Part shown: piece after piece, positions 11,910-15,239 of the stretch
Numbering within the stretch: position 1 is the first letter of the stretch
Layout: each line of letters opens with the position of its first letter
Assembly: GCA_014729595.1 (NCBI GenBank)
Contig: WJJU01000874.1
Coordinates: 1 to 15,239 of the forward strand
DNA length: 15,239 nucleotides
Direction: 5' to 3'
Source of the DNA: Chitinivibrionales bacterium
GTDB lineage: Bacteria > Fibrobacterota > Chitinivibrionia > Chitinivibrionales > WJMI01
Position numbers and translations under genes: made by a program
Notes under the pieces: generated by a model
What the model saw: the letters and a program-made list of their open reading frames with translations, nothing else
Databases searched by the model: none
What the model was told of the DNA's origin: nothing

Positions 11910-14228
11910 ATGATGGTTGAATGGATTCTGCGACAAAGCCGTCGGCGAGCAACGGTGGTTATAGCCTTATGCATACTGTTTTCCGGCGTCGCGGGCATAG
12001 GAATACTCAGGCTGGAGGTAGCATCGCAACACCGAGTTTTTTTCGATCCCGACAGCCCCCTTCTTCATGAAACCGAAGAATTAAGACGGCGATACGGCGG
12101 CGAGGAGAACGTCTTTTTTTCGGTGGCGCCGCATCAGGGTACGATTTTTAATGCCGTGACGCTGTCGCTTGTTCGCGATATTGCCGACCGATGCCGATCG
12201 CTTCCCGGCGCCGAGCATGTCGAAACCGTCGCCGACTTTCCGGTCGTCACGATGGGGCTCGGAGGGCCGACTATCCGTCCTTTCATACCCGATGCGTTAT
12301 CGTCATTGTCCCCCGATCGATTCGACACTCTCAAAAGCGAGGCGCTCGAGGAACCGCTTCTTGTCAACTGGCTCGTTTCACCCGACGGCGGGGCGGCGGG
12401 GATCAATGTCGTTATAAAAAACACCGATAGCACTGCAACGACCGCATCGATCGCTCATGCCGCCCAAGCGCTTGCCGACAGTATCGACCGCACTACTCCG
12501 AACCACGCGATTTATGTGACCGGCGGGGTGCTTATCGATGCCGCATTCTCTGAAGCGAGCACGCGGGATATGAAAACCTTGGCCCCGCTCATGTATGTGA
12601 TCATCGGGCTGCTTCTATTCATTTTGGTTCCATCTGCTTGGGCGGTGGGCGCCGTATTAGCAACGGTCGCGTTGGCTACGATAACCGCTATGGGTCTTTT
12701 CGGTTGGGCGGGAATGGTGCTGACGCCGCCCACGTCGGTGGTGCCGGTTATCGTACTTGTCGTTTGCGTAGCGGGCAATATTCATGTCATTGTCGGTTTG
12801 TTTCATGAGTTGCGTCGCGGAGGCGGTAAGCTCGACGCTCTGCGCCTTTCGTTTGAACGTAACGGCATGGCGCTGCTGGTGACCTGTGTAACTACCACTA
12901 TCGGGTTTTTGTGTCTTAATTTCAGCGATGTCCCTCCGTTTCGGGATTTGGGCAACAGTGCCGCCGCCGGCGTATTGGCTTCGTACCTGTATACCGTCTC
13001 GTTCCTTCCTGCCGCCCTTGCCCTCGCCCCCCTTAAGAGGATCACGACGCGTTGGGGAACAAGTCACGATCTTATCGGTTTGCGGCTTGGCAATTTTGTG
13101 CTCGCGCATTCCGGGCGTCTACTGGTCGGGTCGTTGGCGGTATCGATTGCATTGTCTTTTGGCGCTACGCAGGTACGATTCGACGATGTTTTCCAAAATT
13201 ATTTCGGCAAAGGTTTTCGATTTCGAAAGGATCTAGAAAAAATTGCCGAAGATTTCGCCGGCGTGGATTACCTCATGTGTTCCCTGGGCGCCACGGCAAG
13301 CGGCGGCCTTGCAGACAGCGCTTACCTTGCGCGGCTGGATGAATTAACGCGGTTGTGTCGCGAAATTCCCGATGTCGCTCATGTGTCATCGTTGACCGAA
13401 GTGTTGCGCAAAGTGCACGGCGACCTGTTCCCCTCCCGGACCCCCGTTCGAGCTTTGCCGGAGCCGACGACGGCACGGCGAATCATTCGCGGTTTGCATC
13501 ACGGTCGAGGCGCAAAGAGCGAATTTGTTGGTGAATTTGTCGACACCGCCGCGTCCGCTTCGCGACTTATTCTTAGACTGAACAGAACGCCCGCGGGCCG
13601 TGTGCGCGAAATCGAACGCCGTATCAGAAAAGAGATCGCGGCGCGATTTCCGCCCGAAACAAAAGTGCTGATCGGGGGGACGTCGCTCGTATTCGCACAT
13701 CTTTCGGGACGCAATGCAACGAGCATGTTGTGGAGCGTAAGTCTCAGCCTTTTACTGATGACCATCGCGTTGGTGATCGCGGGCCGCAGCTTCAAATACG
13801 GCTTGCTGAGCCTTGTGCCGAATCTCTTGCCCATACTGATGGGGTTTGGGCTCTGGGGGCTGTTGGTCGGTCGCGCCGGCATGGGTTTGACCGTCGTCGC
13901 GCCCATCACACTCGGGGTGGTGGTTGACGATACGGTTCATTTCCTGCTCGCCTATCTTCGGGGACGATCCCACAAACGGCTGCCGGGCTGCGGCTCGGTC
14001 CGCTATGCGTATCGGCACGTGGCCGACGCCGCGGTGTTCACGACAATCGTGCTTGCCGCCGGATTCTGCATCCTTGCCTTCTCCGGTTTTCAGCCGACCG
14101 CGCAGATGGGCATGGCCACGGCCCTAACATTGATTCTTGCCCTGCTTACCGACCTTTTTTTGTTTCCGCCGCTCCTTCGGCATACATGCGGAAGGCGGTT
14201 TGTCGACGAAGAGAATGAATCCGTGTGA
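11910..14228 (+). CDS. RND/MMPL-family exporter (HAE3-like)
   Basis: The 772-residue protein has the RND two-fold plan. Membrane segment 1 is at about 13-33, then a large outer loop (35-222), a bundle of five or six segments (224-375), a segment at about 401-420, a second outer loop (421-605), and five or six further segments (606-757). The second half keeps the MMPL motif LGVVVDDTVHFLLAYLRGR (668-686), whose Asp pair probably serves proton relay. The matching site in the first half reads VAGNIHVIVGLFHE (287-300), without acids. Such pumps export lipids or hydrophobic molecules across the inner membrane. No membrane-fusion or outer-membrane partner is adjacent. I start at 11910 (ATGATG) with the G-rich ribosome binding site at 11897-11903; the frame opens further to 11802 but that part looks non-coding. 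The rhamnose mutarotase-like gene follows after 49 nt. Confidence 0.93.
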   Translation: MMVEWILRQSRRRATVVIALCILFSGVAGIGILRLEVASQHRVFFDPDSPLLHETEELRRRYGGEENVFFSVAPHQGTIFNAVTLSLVRDIADRCRSLPGAEHVETVADFPVVTMGLGGPTIRPFIPDALSSLSPDRFDTLKSEALEEPLLVNWLVSPDGGAAGINVVIKNTDSTATTASIAHAAQALADSIDRTTPNHAIYVTGGVLIDAAFSEASTRDMKTLAPLMYVIIGLLLFILVPSAWAVGAVLATVALATITAMGLFGWAGMVLTPPTSVVPVIVLVVCVAGNIHVIVGLFHELRRGGGKLDALRLSFERNGMALLVTCVTTTIGFLCLNFSDVPPFRDLGNSAAAGVLASYLYTVSFLPAALALAPLKRITTRWGTSHDLIGLRLGNFVLAHSGRLLVGSLAVSIALSFGATQVRFDDVFQNYFGKGFRFRKDLEKIAEDFAGVDYLMCSLGATASGGLADSAYLARLDELTRLCREIPDVAHVSSLTEVLRKVHGDLFPSRTPVRALPEPTTARRIIRGLHHGRGAKSEFVGEFVDTAASASRLILRLNRTPAGRVREIERRIRKEIAARFPPETKVLIGGTSLVFAHLSGRNATSMLWSVSLSLLLMTIALVIAGRSFKYGLLSLVPNLLPILMGFGLWGLLVGRAGMGLTVVAPITLGVVVDDTVHFLLAYLRGRSHKRLPGCGSVRYAYRHVADAAVFTTIVLAAGFCILAFSGFQPTAQMGMATALTLILALLTDLFLFPPLLRHTCGRRFVDEENESV

Positions 14229-14255
14229 TGACGGTCGCGCGGGAACAGCCGTCAT
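14228..14255 (+). other. Intercistronic hairpin between exporter and mutarotase
   Basis: ATGACGG (14228-14234) pairs perfectly with CCGTCAT (14249-14255) over a 14-nt loop. It starts at the last base of the exporter stop codon and ends about 10 nt before the Shine-Dalgarno AAAGGAG. Only A-rich sequence follows, so it is not a terminator. It may set the relative expression of the two genes. Confidence 0.35.
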
Positions 14256-14277
14256 AAAAGAAGAAAGGAGTCTTGGC

Positions 14278-14604
14278 ATGAGCAAACGCTATGCGGCAAC
14301 CTGTCGCCTTAAACCCGATAAGATCGAAGAGTACAAAAAGGCGCACGCGGCGGTATGGCCGGAAGTCGAGTCGGCGCTTAAAGCGGCGGGGTTGTCGAAC
14401 CTCTCGATATACCTGCTGGGTGACGGACTATTCATGTACTATGAGTACACGGGTGATCGCCCGCACGATGAAGCCATGGCGGAATACCTAACTAAGCCGC
14501 GTATCCCTGAATGGGAACGTCTCATGGAGGAATACAAAGTTATCGATGAAGGCGCGGGAGGTAACGGTTTTTCGTCAATGCAAGAAATTTATCATCTTCA
14601 ATAA
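14278..14604 (+). CDS. rhaM: L-rhamnose mutarotase-like protein
   Basis: The 108-residue protein matches the RhaM family, which interconverts the alpha and beta anomers of L-rhamnose. Visible are Tyr19 and His23 in EEYKKAHAAVWPEV, aligned with Tyr18 and catalytic His22 of E. coli RhaM. GLSNLSIYLLGDGLFMYYEY (38-57), Trp79 in PEWERLM and the C-terminal SMQEIYHL also fit. At the position of E. coli Tyr41 it has Leu42, so its sugar preference may differ. The ATG has AAAGGAG 7 nt upstream; the frame opens earlier but inside the exporter gene. No rhaA, rhaB or rhaD is next to it. A terminator candidate follows at 14616-14656. Confidence 0.9.
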   Translation: MSKRYAATCRLKPDKIEEYKKAHAAVWPEVESALKAAGLSNLSIYLLGDGLFMYYEYTGDRPHDEAMAEYLTKPRIPEWERLMEEYKVIDEGAGGNGFSSMQEIYHLQ

Positions 14605-14615
14605 TCGAGAAAGCC

Positions 14616-14656
14616 ACGCCGATCGAAGGGATTCGGGGCGGGGTCGACGGCGTTTT
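14616..14656 (+). terminator. Intrinsic terminator after mutarotase gene
   Basis: ACGCCGATCGA (14616-14626) pairs with TCGACGGCGT (14644-14653) with a single bulged A, a 10-bp stem over a 17-nt loop. Four T residues (14653-14656) follow at the base of the stem. It starts 12 nt after the mutarotase stop codon, the expected place for a terminator. Confidence 0.5.
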
Positions 14657-14666
14657 GAGAAGAATA

Positions 14667-14707
14667 GCCCGCGCGGTTAGCCGAGTCGGCCGGCCCAGGC
14701 CGCGGGC
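14667..14707. other. Second strong stem-loop with inner palindromes
   Basis: GCCCGCG (14667-14673) and CGCGGGC (14701-14707) are perfect complements. The 27 nt between them contain GCCGA-G-TCGGC and GGCCGGCC, so a branched GC-rich structure can form. TTTT occurs only 5 nt beyond the stem. It could be a back-up terminator or a structured leader for the dehydrogenase gene at 14893. Confidence 0.4.
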
Positions 14708-14892
14708 ATCACTTTTGCATAATCGCATGGCTCATCCATTTCGCGCGCGGGTGGGTGTCTTAAGCGGGCGTTACGCATACTATATTCCTAATAGTAAGGA
14801 TGTCCGTCGGTGGGCGGCCGCTTGCCGGTCCGCGGATACTCAGGTGCAATCTCTTTAGGCTTTCCGTAACATTTTCAACATCAAGGGTTTCT

Positions 14893-15239
14893 ATGGACAT
14901 TAAACCTTCCATTACCGTGATTGGGCTGGGCTATGTAGGGCTCCCTTTGGCCGTCGAATTGGCCGGGCATTTCTCCGTGAAAGGGTTCGATATCAACGAG
15001 AAACGTATTCGGATATTACAGGCGGGCAAAGATCCAAACGGAGAGGTGGCGGATGAAGACTTGGCGAACAGTGGTCTCGAAGTATCCGCGGAACCACATG
15101 TTATCGCGGGCGCGGACATTCTTATCATAGCGGTTCCTACACCTATTGACGATCATAAAACCCCCGACCTTACGCCGGTTATCAAAGCGTCGGAGACGGT
15201 TGGGCGTGTAATGAAAAAGGGAGCGATTGTCTGTTATGA
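14893..15239 (+). CDS. Nucleotide-sugar 6-dehydrogenase, N-terminal part
   Basis: The first 115 residues are present and the gene runs off the right edge. GLGYVGLPLA (11-20) is the NAD-binding Rossmann motif, and Asp33 in GFDINEKRI binds the NAD ribose. VPTPIDDHKTPDLTPV (81-96) with KASETVGRVMKKGAIVCY is typical of the TviB/WbpO/VipA branch, which oxidises UDP-N-acetylhexosamines to uronic acids. The reaction is a two-step NAD-dependent oxidation of the C6 hydroxyl. The C-terminal catalytic half with its cysteine lies outside the window. The ATG is preceded by AAGGG at a spacing of about 6 nt. It is separated from the mutarotase gene by two stem-loops and may start a capsule or O-antigen locus to the right. 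Confidence 0.92.
   Translation, partial: MDIKPSITVIGLGYVGLPLAVELAGHFSVKGFDINEKRIRILQAGKDPNGEVADEDLANSGLEVSAEPHVIAGADILIIAVPTPIDDHKTPDLTPVIKASETVGRVMKKGAIVCY

Noticed and set aside
11652..11936. Minus-strand 94-codon frame across the divergent promoter and methyltransferase start
   Set aside because: It overlaps the methyltransferase N-terminus in another frame and spans the exporter start. No domain is visible.
14655..14858. Plus-strand frame between mutarotase and dehydrogenase genes
   Set aside because: It starts at TTG inside a terminator, runs through a GC-rich stem-loop, is Arg-rich and lacks a ribosome binding site.
1..15239. CRISPR array, insertion sequence or integrase
   Set aside because: No regularly spaced direct repeats, terminal inverted repeats with a transposase, or integrase motifs were seen on either strand.

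Overview
The window is about 15.2 kb of bacterial chromosome with moderately GC-rich coding regions and several long, more AT-rich gaps. Genes lie on both strands in short units of one to three. An RND/MMPL exporter, an M50 membrane protease, an exported immunity-like protein and a nucleotide-sugar dehydrogenase suggest a Gram-negative bacterium. Nothing fixes the phylum: there is no rRNA, no tRNA and no ribosomal protein gene. No transposase, integrase, CRISPR array or clear phage gene is visible.

Left part (1-5800). A small exported protein on the minus strand (285-617) resembles NTF2-fold immunity proteins. Upstream of it is a leader of about 500 nt that starts at a near-consensus minus-strand promoter overlapping an operator-like dyad (1093-1145). 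Next come, on the plus strand, a site-2-type M50 metalloprotease with paired CBS domains (1570-2736) and a transmembrane Ser/Thr protein kinase (3124-4809). Methionine sulfoxide reductase A (5216-5794) is on the minus strand. The protease, kinase and MsrA could all serve envelope or oxidative stress responses, but only adjacency supports that.

Middle (5800-9330). Three small plus-strand genes without signal peptides follow one another: a triple-BON protein, an RRM-like protein with a His-rich tail and no canonical RNP aromatics, and a Cys-rich putative metal-binding protein. The first two look like one transcription unit and the third has its own promoter candidate. This trio is the least conventional part of the window. 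After an unexplained 505-bp gap comes a minus-strand SAM methyltransferase (8146-8886), then an AT-rich intergenic region with nested dyads and a possible 27-residue peptide gene.

Right part (9331-15239). Here lie an HAD phosphatase of the phosphoglycolate phosphatase type, a stand-alone acyl carrier protein, a DUF1622-type membrane protein (minus), a second SAM methyltransferase (minus), and a divergent 772-residue RND/MMPL transporter. An L-rhamnose mutarotase-like gene sits 49 nt behind the transporter. The window ends inside a nucleotide-sugar 6-dehydrogenase of the TviB/WbpO type, probably the first gene of a surface-polysaccharide locus. ACP, methyltransferase and MMPL exporter together recall lipid or polyketide export loci, but no ketosynthase is present.

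Start codons were chosen by Shine-Dalgarno spacing where several in-frame starts exist. Promoter and terminator calls are by-eye motif matches and should be treated as candidates.
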